A DNA stretch of 64,000 bases from Galaxea fascicularis (taxonomy: Eukaryota; Cnidaria; Anthozoa; Scleractinia; Euphylliidae). This document shows, piece after piece, positions 47,901-57,931 of this stretch. Made by a program: the position numbers and the translations under genes. Each line of letters begins with the position of its first letter. The stretch's first letter is position 1. The DNA lies in NCBI GenBank assembly GCA_948470475.1, contig OX419337.1, forward strand, positions 26,811,372-26,875,371. Direction: 5' to 3'. The notes beneath the pieces were generated by a model. The model worked only from the letters and a program-made list of their open reading frames with translations. It ran no database searches and had not been told where the DNA came from.

Positions 47901-48253
47901 AGCGTATTCTATGATCAGCTTGTTTGATCGAGAACAAGCACTCGCCTGTCGACGAAGAATTATCTTGGGTTGCTCCTGCATTTTCCTTGTCGCTATCCTC
48001 TCTCTTCTCAAGGTGGGGTTTCTTGAAAACTTGGGCAACAACTGCAAAATATAACACAGCAACGTTCGCACTACGTAATCAAGGAAATGCAAAATTAACG
48101 ACAATTGTCGGGTGCTGAGCTAAGAAAATACTTTACAGATAAAAGGAATGGTTTGGTAGTTAATCAAAATGTTTTCTTACGCAGTGCATCCAATGGATCC
48201 TCAGTTCTCTTTCGTTTTATTCTGAGCACGACAGAGCCATTTTCGGCCGCCAT
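41900..48253 (-). CDS. SLC7A6OS: SLC7A6OS/Iwr1 orthologue, RNA polymerase II nuclear import factor (11 exons joined)
   Basis: Minus-strand join (high to low): 48253-48181, 48041-47895, 47380-47313, 46952-46854, 46579-46512, 45888-45736, 44307-44195, 43714-43636, 43102-43011, 42428-42330, 41955-41900. The total is 1047 nt, 348 residues plus TAA, with every junction in phase. In yeast and human the protein binds assembled RNA polymerase II and carries it into the nucleus through an N-terminal basic signal. Here that region is LRIKRKR (residues 10-16). Matches to the human protein are strong: ESRFKVISS, ILCNSVKMIREKLTVS, YVYDFYY (250-256, core of the Iwr1 domain) and NWRNGYPDEDE near the end, with an acidic C-terminus. 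Human is somewhat shorter (about 309 residues). The first in-frame ATG sits in CAAGATGGCGGCC, a strong Kozak site and YY1-like motif. Confidence 0.95.
42330..42428 (-). CDS. SLC7A6OS: SLC7A6OS exon 10
   Basis: Encodes EGNWRNGYPDEDEGLSDSS and a following RRFYEDYGFDS, matching human NNWRNEYPEEES and KEFGYDS. Acceptor TTGCAG, donor GTGAGT. Confidence 0.94.
43011..43102 (-). CDS. SLC7A6OS: SLC7A6OS exon 9
   Basis: Encodes VEVLPFDSELVHETLQEDFG and then IYDDDDDDSN. The donor GTTGGT at 43010 is required by phase. The nearby GTAAAA at 43006 would bring an immediate stop in exon 10. Confidence 0.88.
43636..43714 (-). CDS. SLC7A6OS: SLC7A6OS exon 8
   Basis: Contains YVYDFYY, the Iwr1 family signature (human YVYDIYY). 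Acceptor AAACAG, donor GTGAGT, phase 2. Confidence 0.95.
44195..44307 (-). CDS. SLC7A6OS: SLC7A6OS exon 7
   Basis: Basic RKAEREQRLDRKRQQ, then ILCNSVKMIREKLTVSDG, the most conserved block with the human protein. Acceptor AAACAG, donor GTGAGT, phase 1. Confidence 0.95.
44541..44749. mobile_element. TTAACCCTTT-type MITE copy 4, in SLC7A6OS intron 6
   Basis: Complete 209-bp copy: TTAACCCTTTAAAA start and TTTAAAGGGTTAA end, with the core in reverse orientation relative to the 32.4 kb copy. Confidence 0.65.
45736..45888 (-). CDS. SLC7A6OS: SLC7A6OS exon 6
   Basis: Ser-rich start, then DLEVQRLLNVYDVIKDED, equal to the human FQLLDLVHEEGE region. Acceptor CCACAG. The GTTCAG donor is weak but forced by phase 2. 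Confidence 0.85.
46201..46460 (+). mobile_element. tRNA-derived SINE with (ATT)n tail in SLC7A6OS intron 5
   Basis: Box A TGGCGCAGTGG (46208-46218) and box B GGTTCGATTC (46251-46260) are followed by a body (GGTTTTTCTCCGCGTACTC) and an ATT microsatellite at about 46423-46460. It lies antisense to SLC7A6OS. Confidence 0.65.
46512..46579 (-). CDS. SLC7A6OS: SLC7A6OS exon 5
   Basis: Encodes LLNQESRFKVISSLRDSE and the following serines. This matches the human EGRYRVLSS segment. Acceptor CTTCCAG, donor GTAAGG, ends in phase 2. Confidence 0.92.
46854..46952 (-). CDS. SLC7A6OS: SLC7A6OS exon 4
   Basis: 33 codons, AKIHKQSIGHENL to QERLRQQKK, a basic helical stretch. Acceptor ATTTCAG, donor GTACAC, phase 0 at both ends. 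Confidence 0.85.
47313..47380 (-). CDS. SLC7A6OS: SLC7A6OS exon 3
   Basis: Encodes ERVFKFVGSVPQGDDVKKND, aligning with the human NNVFHLVATV region. Acceptor TTTTAG, donor GTAAAC, ends in phase 0. Confidence 0.9.
47895..48041 (-). CDS. SLC7A6OS: SLC7A6OS exon 2
   Basis: Starts after TTTTGCAG. The donor G|GTTATT is weak, but it is the only GT that keeps phase 1 with the next exon. Encodes a Lys/Glu/Ser-rich segment ending HRIRYF. Confidence 0.8.
48181..48253 (-). CDS. SLC7A6OS: SLC7A6OS exon 1
   Basis: Encodes MAAENGSVVLRIKRKRTEDP and the next four residues. The donor is GTAAGA at 48180, phase 1. No ATG lies upstream in frame, so this start is preferred although the frame stays open for about 38 codons before it. 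Confidence 0.92.
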
Positions 48254-48256
48254 CTT
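48241..48256 (-). promoter_or_regulatory. YY1-like motif at the SLC7A6OS start codon
   Basis: AAGATGGCGGCC overlaps the start codon and fits the YY1 consensus AANATGGCGGC, which in animals often sits just downstream of housekeeping transcription starts. Confidence 0.4.
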
Positions 48257-49515
48257 GAAAAACTCGTCTTGCTGAGCTTGCTGGGAGGGTTTAACGAATA
48301 GGCACGCAAGGCAGTTTGGGGCGTACCGAAACTTGTCCAGGGGGTCGTCTAGGGGAACTTGTGACAAGGTTGTTTAAACATTCAATTTCTCTTGTCTTAC
48401 CAATAGACAAATCAAGTTTTTCTTTAGCTTGCAGCTGTGAGGATATAACCTGAGGGCTGGCATTAAATTTTTGTCGCCGAGGCTTCCGCGTTTTTTAGTC
48501 CTTTCTACGGAGGATGAAAAAGATGACCAAGGTTTAATCATTATATGTTTTTTTCCCTCTTGTTCTTCATTTAGGATTGCTTCATTGTAAAACAATGGTT
48601 TTTATGACACCCTCTGAGCGAAGGAGAAGATTCAGTGATGATGATAATGCTAATGATGGTGATGATGACGACGACGACGACCGTTATGGTACAAACTGAA
48701 AATGAAGATGATCACGGCAATGGTGCCTTTGGTGTTACCATGGATGATGACAAGGCAGATGGGGATTGTTTTTGCAGCGCTTGTGATGGGTTTATGATGG
48801 CGCTTAATTGTCAGGACAATGTATATTTTAAGACCTATCAAGCCAGACTAATTGTTGCGATGTTGGTTTGTTTGCGTGTTTAGATGATATGGAAAATGCG
48901 CGTAAGTCTTGTCCCTGTTGCCTGATTGGTTGGAAAAGGAGCGAGTCTGAGTTACAGAATCAGAGGAAGCCTTTGCAACAGGTTTTGGTGTTATGTCAAG
49001 ACACAAAACGAGTTGTGAGATAGAGTAACGATAGAAACTCAAAACCAGTTACAGTTCATTAGGAGCTTTCGCTGTTTCTTAGAGTACATGCCAATAGCCG
49101 GTCTTATATTGTAAAATGTAAAATTCTTTCACTCTTAACTTTTTGCGCTATAGGTTTTTGGTTTATTTGTGAAGCTAATAGAAGCAGGGAAATAAATGAA
49201 TTCGATCGCAGTTATTATTGAGTGTTTTTTTCTTTTTTTGCTGCTAATGTATGCAAGTTGTCCAGCTCGCGGATCGTAGAGCAAGAAAATAAGATTGAAG
49301 CGTTCCATCATGCAGAGTGTCTTTGTGGTGTCCACATCGGTCTCCTTCCCAGTTAGCTTCATTACTTCTCTTCTCTCTCATTTTCTTCCCCAAAATATTA
49401 TATGAGACAATGGAATAGGAGAGACAATAAAAGGGAATGAAGAAGAACGTAAAGGGACCTCAAAGAAATAAATAACGTCTGAGAGCTTTTAAAATTACTG
49501 TTAGGAAATAGATAC
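48254..49515. other. no gene seen upstream of SLC7A6OS
   Basis: Holds the SLC7A6OS promoter side and a GAT/GAC microsatellite at about 48635-48683 that creates a spurious methionine/threonine-rich frame. Confidence 0.45.
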
Positions 49516-49816
49516 AATCTCGGTCAAAACAAATGAAAAATTTAAGCCCCCCTCCCCCCCCCCATTTCAATGATGAAAAAAAGGCGCAGTTTGGTTTGCG
49601 CGCGAACTCAACATTGATATGAGGAGGGGGGGGGGGTTATTTCTCATTTTATTCTGTCCAAGATTGTCAATCTCGGTCAAAACAAATGAAAAATTTAAGC
49701 CCCCCCTCCTCCCCATTTCAATGATGGAAAAAAGGCGCGGTTTGGTTAGCGCGCGAACTCAACATTGATACTGGGGGGGGGGGGTTATTTCTCATTTTAT
49801 TCTGTCCAAGATTGTA
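49516..49816. repeat. two-copy tandem repeat, 153-bp unit, with complementary C and G tracts
   Basis: AATCTCGGTCAAAACAAATG starts at 49516 and at 49669. Each unit has a C-rich run followed about 65 bases later by a G-run, then TTATTTCTCATTTTATTCTG. The copies differ mainly in tract length. Confidence 0.75.
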
Positions 49817-50240
49817 GACTTGATTACCACCTCTCCCCCCCCCTCCCCTAGAGTCCTCCGCTTCAGAAAGGAGCGTAAGCTCATTTCCGGAACAGCGGCT
49901 GGTACCTGAGCCAAGGATGTAGCCCACGACAACGCCCACGAGTAACGTGTTGTTTGAGATGGGCGCAAGCGCCGAAGCCACGAGTCATGAGTTAAAGGAG
50001 GGCTCCTGGGGTTATCATTAGATCCCTCAAGACACTTTCTAGCGTCTATACGATGCAACATTCTTAACCCACTCTTCTTCCTGTAGATTCAGAACCGAGA
50101 GGATAGACCGTTTGTTCAGCAAAGAACAGTGTTTAATTAGCTCTGATCTTTAGTGTTAAGGGTTAAGTGCTGATATGAAAACAGTTACTGTAACTGTAAC
50201 TCCATCAAAGATGTGTTAAAAATTGGTAAATTTAGTATCT

Positions 50241-50312
50241 TGTCCCCGTTGGTCTAGGGGATCTTGAGAGCACTAGGAGTCGCATCATCCGGGTTCGACT
50301 TTCAGAATACCC
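50241..50312 (+). pseudogene. tRNA-like relic (Glu/Asp-like head)
   Basis: TCCCCGTTGGTCTAGGGGA resembles the 5' half of a tRNA-Glu, with box A TGGTCTAGGGG at 50250-50260 and box B GGGTTCGACTT at 50291-50301. The acceptor and anticodon arms do not pair well. It may be a SINE head or a decayed tRNA. Confidence 0.4.
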
Positions 50313-50488
50313 CCGAAATTTTTCTTCTTTTTAAAGCAAATTTTGAAATGAATTTTACGTCAATGTAATTTTAAGCCAAAGGGAAAAGGGCCTGAGGCGG
50401 AATCGAATCTAATGTTGACCCCAGTTATGAGCCGGCGAGCGAGATAACTTGGAATAACTCGTCGCCGCTTTCGACAACATCAAACAAG

Positions 50489-50539
50489 ATGGCCTGTTTA
50501 CTTGCTGGTAAAGAGATTGAAAATAATCAAAAAGAGGAG
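50489..50539 (+). CDS. candidate first coding exon, unrecognised
   Basis: CAAGATGG start context, 17 codons MACLLAGKEIENNQKEE, and a perfect GTAAGT donor in phase 0. It runs into the purine-biased array that follows. No continuing exon was identified. Confidence 0.25.
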
Positions 50540-50960
50540 GTAAGTTAACTGCAAAAAATGTAGACAGATCGTAAAAAGATCTCCAAGACAGAGCGGTAAA
50601 GAAAGATCAAATACAAGTTTATAATAGGACTGTAAATACGTAAAAAGACATCAAAGAGAACGTGATGAGACCGTAAGGAGATTGAGAAAATTTAATAGAG
50701 CCCAAAAAGACTGTAAAAAAGAACTTAAAGCGAAGGTAAAACGATTGTAAAGAGTTCATAAAGAGATCATGAAGACATATAAAGAGATCGTAAAAACATA
50801 CTGAAAGGCACGGTCAAGAGGTCTCATAAAGGTTGTAATTAGGTTGTTAAATGTTTTAAAGAAACTGAAAAATGGCTTGTAGAGATCCTAAAAAGAATGA
50901 AGAGATTTTAAATATGCTGCACCATAAGATTGTCAAAAGTGTTAAATCACGGCGGAAGAT
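50500..50960 (+). repeat. degenerate short-period array (GTAAAGAGATC-like)
   Basis: Words like GTAAAGAGAT, GTAAAAAGAC and CATAAAGAGATC recur at roughly 10-22 base spacing over about 450 bases, with strong purine bias. It is too diverged for an exact unit. Confidence 0.5.
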
Positions 50961-51040
50961 ATCGCAACGAGGTTTAAACTAAAACTGTAAAAAGGCGGGG
51001 TGTGAATTGAGAGGTCCTACAGAGACTGAAAATATATAAC

Positions 51041-51068
51041 TTTAATAATAATAATAATAATAATAATT
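51041..51068 (+). repeat. (AAT)n microsatellite
   Basis: About eight AAT units. The following TTTATTTGACAAAAACAAA suggests a reverse-oriented retroposon tail. Confidence 0.75.
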
Positions 51069-51492
51069 TATTTGACAAAAACAAATTAATAGAAAACGGA
51101 AGTAAAACGGAAAGGACCGGGCGAAATGGACAAGATAGAAACATTAATGGACATTATGATAAGTATTTTTCTTCATTAATTATGCTGCAAGGAGATCGTC
51201 AATAGATGTTTTATAGGCGTAATTTTCAGAAAGGAAACGACATTTTTCATAGAATACAGGTTTCGGCAGTTCTTCTGCCATCGTCAATAAGAAAGCCGCG
51301 GGAGTTTAAAGGGGAATCATGGGAACGTTTGTGCATACAGGTCACAGTCAGTTCTGGTCTTAAAGTGATCCGAGTTGTACCAACCAGTAACAGACTGCAG
51401 TGAAGCAAACCCAGCGCAAACGTAGCAATAATTTTCAATTGTGAATTTTTTCCCAGGAGGTAGACAGCCATGCCTGTCTCGTTGTTGAATCA

Positions 51493-51600
51493 GTCTTTAC
51501 GCAATTGCATAAAATTGCGTTCACAACTGCGAGGATCATCCTTCACTTGATTTCATTACCGCAGTTCATATAGGATTTATTTCATATACACCATTCTCAC
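51493..51600 (+). mobile_element. SINE body fragment, same family as at 27.5 kb
   Basis: TTTACGCAATTGCATAAAATT, then GCGTTCACAACTGCGAGGAT and CATTACCGCAGTTCATATAG. The tRNA-like head is absent. Confidence 0.5.
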
Positions 51601-51851
51601 AGTGAATTCGCTTGAGGTGCTTGACTTGGCAAATGCACCAAAATGAGGGGCATTGTTTCATAATATAGCTCAAGGGTTTATTAAGTATAATGGAAGCAAA
51701 ATAAAAGATATTTCAACAATGATTCAACAACGAGAAAGCCAGAACATGAAACTTCTTACATTATTTTACTGTACAATGTTTCTTTTATTTCATGCACATA
51801 ATTCTCACAGACACTGTTTTGAATAACACATGAACGAAATTTCATTCAGTG

Positions 51852-52863
51852 ATTGGCCCCCAGCCTCTCATCAATATTCATGACAAAGTGCTGGATTTTT
51901 GTCAAACTAACCAAGTTGTTGACGAGTGAGGACGTGTAAGGGTGACCTCTTTCCTTAATACGCTGGGAGTACCAAAGGCTTGGAGGGAGGGAATTTTCGC
52001 CACTGCAACACTAAAATGGTGAGTGTCTAATTCCGTGAAATGTTCCATTACTTAAATTTTTTTAAGTCAGTCGTTCTGTGCGCGTCTTCGAATAACGGTC
52101 TCTTTTGTGCGGTTGTGGATTATAATGACTTCCAAAATACTGCAAGAAAACCAAATGAAAAACAAAATAAAAGTATATGACATTTAAAGACTAGGTAGCG
52201 ATAATGTATTGAACTTAGGTCCTTTCCGATGGCAGTAAAGCTTGTCTAAATGGTTCTGAGAGGCCACGTGTTCCGAACTTTGTTGCACGTTTGTACATTT
52301 AAAGACAATTAAACCAATTTATGTTTCACCAGTCTCTGGTCTCGGAAACTCTTAAATTCACGACAGGATATATTAATTTGAGCAAATTAATCTTCGGACA
52401 AAAATTGCGCACAAGTTCAGTGTCATTTCATCTAAAACGGCCCGGTCTGTGGATGGAATCTTAGTGTGACGATTCAAATGAAAGCCACTGAGCAATATTT
52501 TCCTGTACAACGTGGTTCTAACTTTTGAGTCTTTGGATAGAATCCCAAAGTGTGACTATTCAAATGAAAGCTACCGAGCATTACTTTCCCTAAACTTGGG
52601 AATGACTTAAATTCTTTTTTCAAGACCCTCCGCTCAGATATAAGTTATAAGTTTAAATTCCTGTTGGTTCAACAGGGGCAAAATTGCTGAACAGAAACTC
52701 ATGTGTTATGTTTGATTTAATCTCAGAGAGGACATGCATGCAGAACGAAGACTGGATTGAGAAGGAAAAGGCCAGACGACAAAGAAAAGCATTGAAGAAG
52801 GGACTGGGAACGAAGACCGGATATCAAGAGGAAAAGGAATCACAGGACACGAAGAGCCGTTGA
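51852..52863 (+). other. candidate small two-exon transcript with TOP-like start
   Basis: A reverse CCAAT box (51852-51856) precedes a pyrimidine tract CCTCTTTCCTT (51946-51956) and an ATG at 52016 directly followed by GTGAGT. A good acceptor (TTAATCTCAG) opens exon 2 at 52727. Joined, the frame reads 23 residues (MRGHACRTKTGLRRKRPDDK, then EKH) to TGA at 52793. An alternative ATG at 52738 gives 41 very charged residues (starts MQNEDWIEKEKARRQRKALK). Exon 2 contains an imperfect ~66-base duplication beginning GAACGAAGAC. It may be a non-coding RNA. Confidence 0.25.
52440..52600 (+). repeat. dispersed ~106-bp repeat, block 5
   Basis: Two forward units: GTGACGATTCAAATGAAAGC at about 52465 and GTGACTATTCAAATGAAAGC at about 52551. 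The first is internally shortened. Confidence 0.55.
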
Positions 52864-53274
52864 ACAAAGGATTTTGGAACGAAGCTAAGATGTAATTTGT
52901 TATACAATTTGAAAGTGCTTTTCAAAGATAGCGAGAGATGGTGGCGTTATATGGTGAAGCAGTTTGAAATTCAATTCAGATATTTTTGTTAAAGGTACTT
53001 GGCAAAATATCATGTTTTAGATGATATGCTAACAAAAGAATGTGTGACAGTACTGTCACGACCGGGGTAATTGAGCCAATACTTTCAGTCAAAAATTGAC
53101 ACTCGAAATTCAATAGTCGCATTTCAAAATTAAAATCAACAAAAATTACAAACTTTTTTAGAATATATTCTCTGAAAAAATGAAGACAAAATTGTCGCTG
53201 TTGCTACAGGAAAAAAAAGTCCAGCCACCATCGTTTGCAGATCAGTTGAGGCATTTTCAACTTTTAGTGACGTT

Positions 53275-53480
53275 ACTTTTCTTAAGGTGGAACTGCAAGT
53301 TATCTAACATTATTTAGAAGGGAAACTCACTTGGTCCTCAACTCAACGTTGAATAAAAGAAAACGATTCAAACATGACAATCTTAAAGTTTTTTTGCTAC
53401 GGGTGCTTGTTGTGGGAATGACAGCTGATTACACGGCATAGTTATACGTCTATATACTTGATAGTTCCACCTTAAGAGGT
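53275..53480. mobile_element. ~205-bp MITE with CTTAAGGTGGAAC terminal repeats
   Basis: CTTAAGGTGGAACTGCAAG at about 53282 and the mirror GATAGTTCCACCTTAAG ending at about 53476 share a perfect 13-base inverted terminus. Confidence 0.5.
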
Positions 53481-53983
53481 AATAGCAAAAACAAGCTACT
53501 GTCTGGTTGAAGTAAGGTGGACAAAATACCAAATTGATTAGACGGTAAAGGATAGCAAAAGAGAAAAAACAAAAAACAAAAAAATCATTTTCCTTTCACT
53601 TCGTACCAGTTTAAATTAACGAAATAGTTTTCACGTTAGTCACGCCTGATTTCAAAAGGGCTTTAAAAATTAGACGAGAACCGTTGAAGCAAAGGCTGAA
53701 GAAATTTGACTTAAAAACTTTGCGAGAGGTTACGAATACTGCCAAAAGTACAATATGAACAAAGTTGTAACACTGCAAGACGAACGTTTACTCGTTCGGA
53801 ATTTCCTTCGGAGCAATTAATTCGAATCATTTTACTGGAAAAAAATTAGGCATAAAAATGAGGGCTACAAGATTCAGAAGTCGACTTGAAATCAGCATTT
53901 CTCAAAACTTTTAATTCATGTGATGTCACCGGCTCTAAATTCCTTCGAGTTGGCCAAATTTTGTTTTTAGTGGTTTTGGAGAC

Positions 53984-54384
53984 TTAAAGTGTACCTAATA
54001 CCAAAATTTTTGTTTCGCTTAAATAAATCTTTGCACCTGTCCGAAACATATTACGCCGTTTTGAGCCTATTTCAACCAAATATTTACTTTTTATAGGCTG
54101 TAAAAGTCACGAAATCTAGCCATCATCTGTCCCACGACCGAGCTTGGGTCTATATTTTACATGACGTCACAAAGTGCTTTGCATGCATTTTTACAAAGAC
54201 TTAATGTAATGCAAATTAATGTGTGACGTCATGTAAGGAATAGACCCATGCCCCATAACGTTTATAGCCTATAAATAGTCAAGATTTGGTTTAAAAGGGC
54301 GCAAAAAGGCTCAATGTGTTTCGAACAAGTGCAAACATATATTTAAGTGAAAAGAATATTTTGCGGTTAGGTGTACTTTTAGGA
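53984..54384. mobile_element. ~400-bp palindromic MITE carrying two CRE sites
   Basis: The left arm (GTGTACCTAATACCAAAAT and onward) is mirrored by the right arm ending GGTGTACTTTTAGG. Complementarity extends through TTTATAGGCTGTAAAAGT / TATAGCCTATAAATAG. TGACGTCA occurs in each arm, at 54162-54169 and 54224-54231. Confidence 0.65.
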
Positions 54385-55430
54385 CTTGAAAATAATAGCT
54401 CGAAATAGTTGAAAGATGTCAGTAAAATACAAAATCTCTGTTTAAAGACAACAGGTTTCACTATCAATAAAATTCACCAGCGAAGAGACGGAGGAAATGG
54501 TCGCAAGAAATACATCAGGAAACTGAAAACAATTTTCTTCGCAAAGTTGACATGAAACTCAAATCATTTTGTTTACACGATACAGTTTGTAATGTTTGTT
54601 TGTTTGTTTAACCGGCGTTTGAACATTTATTTTGTCCATTCATTTTAACCAGAAAATTGTTTTTGTTAAGTAGATCTTGTTAAACTGAAGCGGTGTTACA
54701 TGGGGCAAAAAAAAAAAAAAACGAGTGAAAGCACAAGTTTCATAGAGTTAAAAGTGGAAAATGTTGCAAAAGAAGTTATTTTGAAGAGAATATTCATTAA
54801 GAACCTGACTCTTCAGTAAACAATTCAAAATTCATGCATATGTAATTTCAAATTTGTTTGACAAAAGATTACATTTTTTATTCAAAAAGTCAAAACAAAC
54901 ATCATCGAAGAGATTGTTCTGCCATTTGCCAAAATGTTAACAGAACTGATCAGAATAGAACATAATCGGATGTTTCTTATGAAACAGTCAGTTCAAATGG
55001 AGTGGAAACTAATTCTAGTTCAGAGGAATTGCATTTATATTTGCCAAATAGCATTTCAAGGAACAAATTGCAATAGAAGTGAGAAAACGCACCCAGGATT
55101 TTCAAACTATTTACCCAATATTTCAGAAATGAAAAGGAAATAAACCAATTCTCGTTCACAGGATTACATCTACATTTTCCAATTAGCGTTTCAAGGAACA
55201 AATTCCGAAACAATTTAGTAAAATTACCAGGTTCATATTTCAAAACTTGCTTTCACTCGTTGAATGCGCCCTCTGTAAGACAACGTGGCCTGTATTGGCT
55301 AGAGTTTACTTGTTAAACAAGATCTTAAATAGCGACATGACAAGCTCAAACACTCATTAAGAACGAAAGAGTTTATTAAAAAGAAATTTTACTCACTTTT
55401 TTGGTTAGTATAATTCCTCAAGATCTAAAT

Positions 55431-55455
55431 TCTTTTCTTTTCTTTTCTTTTCTTT
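55431..55455 (+). repeat. (TTTTC)n microsatellite
   Basis: Five TTTTC units. Confidence 0.8.
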
Positions 55456-55492
55456 CGTAAAGTTTGTCATGTCGCTTTCCTTAGCATTTAAT

Positions 55493-55586
55493 GCGTACAC
55501 CACCTCAAAATGATTTCTTAGAAAACACTAACATTTGTAAGAACTCAAGTTTTGACCAAAACTTTTTATTTTGGGGTGGTGTATGC
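55493..55586. repeat. short foldback with TACACCACC ends
   Basis: TACACCACCTCAAAAT near the start is mirrored by ATTTTGGGGTGGTGTA near the end (about 16 bases, one mismatch), with about 55 bases between them. Confidence 0.45.
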
Positions 55587-55720
55587 TTCTCTTTTAGCGG
55601 GTTTAAATTTGTAAACGAACTCCTTCAGCTTTTTTTGTGATCAAAAAAGTTGGAAGGGGGCCTTGTTCAATTTTTTTGCAAAATTGTTGCCAGGGGAAAC
55701 GCTGTGCAAATTTCTCCAAA

Positions 55721-55953
55721 TTTTCCCGCCAAAAGACAGTATATACACGAAGAAAAAGTTTGTCACACCTTTTAATTAGATAATTAACTTTCTGTAGAGA
55801 TATAATTAATAAGAAAAATAAAGTTGAAATGTTTGTTTACTTTTATTGATGCTCTCAATAGTTATAATAAAAGAGATGAAATATTTTAAAAAAAATACGG
55901 CACATGCGGATTTTGGGCGCCCGTATTTTTCTAAGTTTTTTGGCGGGAAAATT
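55721..55953. repeat. inverted repeat with TTTTCCCGCCAAAA arms
   Basis: AATTTTCCCGCCAAAA near 55721 is mirrored by TTTTTTGGCGGGAAAATT near 55936. AT-rich interior. Possibly a MITE. Confidence 0.4.
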
Positions 55954-55999
55954 TGAACCACTTGAACGGTGGTTACCATGGTAAAGATTTATAGAATTC

Positions 56000-57931
56000 A
56001 AAATGAATGCAGTTCATCAACAAAACTCGTTCTCAAAGTAAATAAATATTGAAATTATCAAAATAAACAACCAAATTTCACAGCTTTGGGTTTTCAAATA
56101 ATGAACTGAGTTTATTCTTTTACTCAAAACCTTGCTTAGGATAATTTTCACTGCACCAATAATCGTAGTCGTGTTTCCTTCGAACGAAGTGATCTGAAAT
56201 GAAGCGTTTTGCAATCTAAACCTGTATGCTGGTATGACAAACAAAGTACCGAGTAAATCATTTCTTGCTACAGTGCAACGCAGATATAACGAACATGATG
56301 ACAAAACTTAGGTTACGCGTCTTAACATTCAACATGACAGTGTTGTGCTATTGGCACTGAATTAGCTGATGATAAAATCTAGATTTTGTTTGGTGACTGC
56401 TGCAGTCAAGAAAGGCCGGCAGAACAGTATAATCTTGTCCCAAATGCGTCGGCCTGAATTTAATTTGGATGGCAATGGTTACATGTGAAATTAAAAATAA
56501 GTTTAGTGTAAACTGTTTGATAAGAGCGAACGCTATTAGTTACACTTCAAAATTTATAATTCTGAACGTTTGGTTTGCAGTAGCTCAATCCGTTTGTGGT
56601 CCTGGAGCCGGCAAAGGCAAAATGCAAATGCCTTGTACTGTGGAAGATGTATCATGGTACCGAAAAAGTTGTTCATAAGATGCAAATTGCACTATGGAAT
56701 CCTCACAAAATTCAGCAAACAAAATGAAATTACTCAGCATCAATATTCGCAGTATATTCAATGTTTGTATGCTAACTGAGAGCTCCTGGAGCTTCTGAGT
56801 AATCTTTAAACAATTTTGAGGAAATGTGACATTAACTCTCAGCGCCTGGGTACAGTGTCCTACAGCTCACATTCAATCGAACAAAACTATTCTGGCACCT
56901 TTCATTACAACACGATAAGGGACGAGGAAATTATCAGCAGATTTTGTTTCCACCATTCTAAACCTAGATTTGGTAGCCTTTAGATCTGTACAATTTCAAG
57001 TCATTCAACAACTTTTTAGGAACATTCACGTAGAAATTAAAAATCAAATTTTGAGTGTACATTACATTAAATTGTTGTGATAATTCCGCAAGGGTGGCCA
57101 GAAGACTAAATCTATAATGAATAACGTTTTCTGACTTTGCAAATCATTCAAAGGCCTTTTCGAGAGCTACGTCTCTCAGCTAACGTAAGTTCTTTTCAGG
57201 TAATAGTTCTTTAGCCACTGATGATAGAAGGCAGCGGACAATCTTGGCCTAAATTTGCTTAATTTTATATGGCTTTAGTAGCTGTTCCAAAACACGTAGC
57301 TACATATACCGACACTGTTATCACACTGTTATCGCACTGTGCATGATGTTTTTGTAGATGAATTTGTAGAAAGGATACGAATGAATTTATTGTACTAATA
57401 TTGTTTGTTGTGTACTCTGAGTTCAAATTCTCACAATATTTTTTTTAAAAAGGAGCAAACTGCAGTTGGCACAAAAATCTAATCGCCAAATTAGTAAAGT
57501 AGCTTTGCAAATGTCATGTGTAATTTTTGCGAGGTAACATTTTCCCACAAGTGGAAAACTCGCTTCACGTGGACCCACTTTGAATTCTTTCTGACGGATA
57601 TATTGCAATTGAATTTCGAGTGCTACTAACAGGTCACTTTCAAATAGTCTAAACATCTAACACTCTAACGAAAACTGATTCATTTCTCAGCTAATAATGA
57701 TCATATCTATCAATAAATTTTGTCAGTTCAGTCTCGGAGTATCGAACACTCAGGAACTACTGATGGCTTCGGTAAAGGGGTGTTGTTAATTTGTTTTTTC
57801 TTTCTGTACATGTTTTGACCTCACAGCATTAGATTGAACTCATTCCACAGGAACAGATATATCCCCCGTCAAGAAGCAGCCCCAAAAATCAAGATGACCT
57901 ATGTTTGTAAATGTTTCGAGCACACTCGCAT
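56000..57931. other. no gene seen
   Basis: AT-rich, short frames only. Confidence 0.45.

Noticed and set aside
48635..48883. Met/Thr/Asp-rich plus frame
   Set aside because: Start is a GAT/GAC microsatellite; the rest is not protein-like.
49718..49981. Minus frame with a hydrophobic LLVGVVVGYILG segment and a possible donor
   Set aside because: No ATG, overlaps the C/G-tract tandem repeat, no other exon; a real membrane-protein exon is possible but unsupported.
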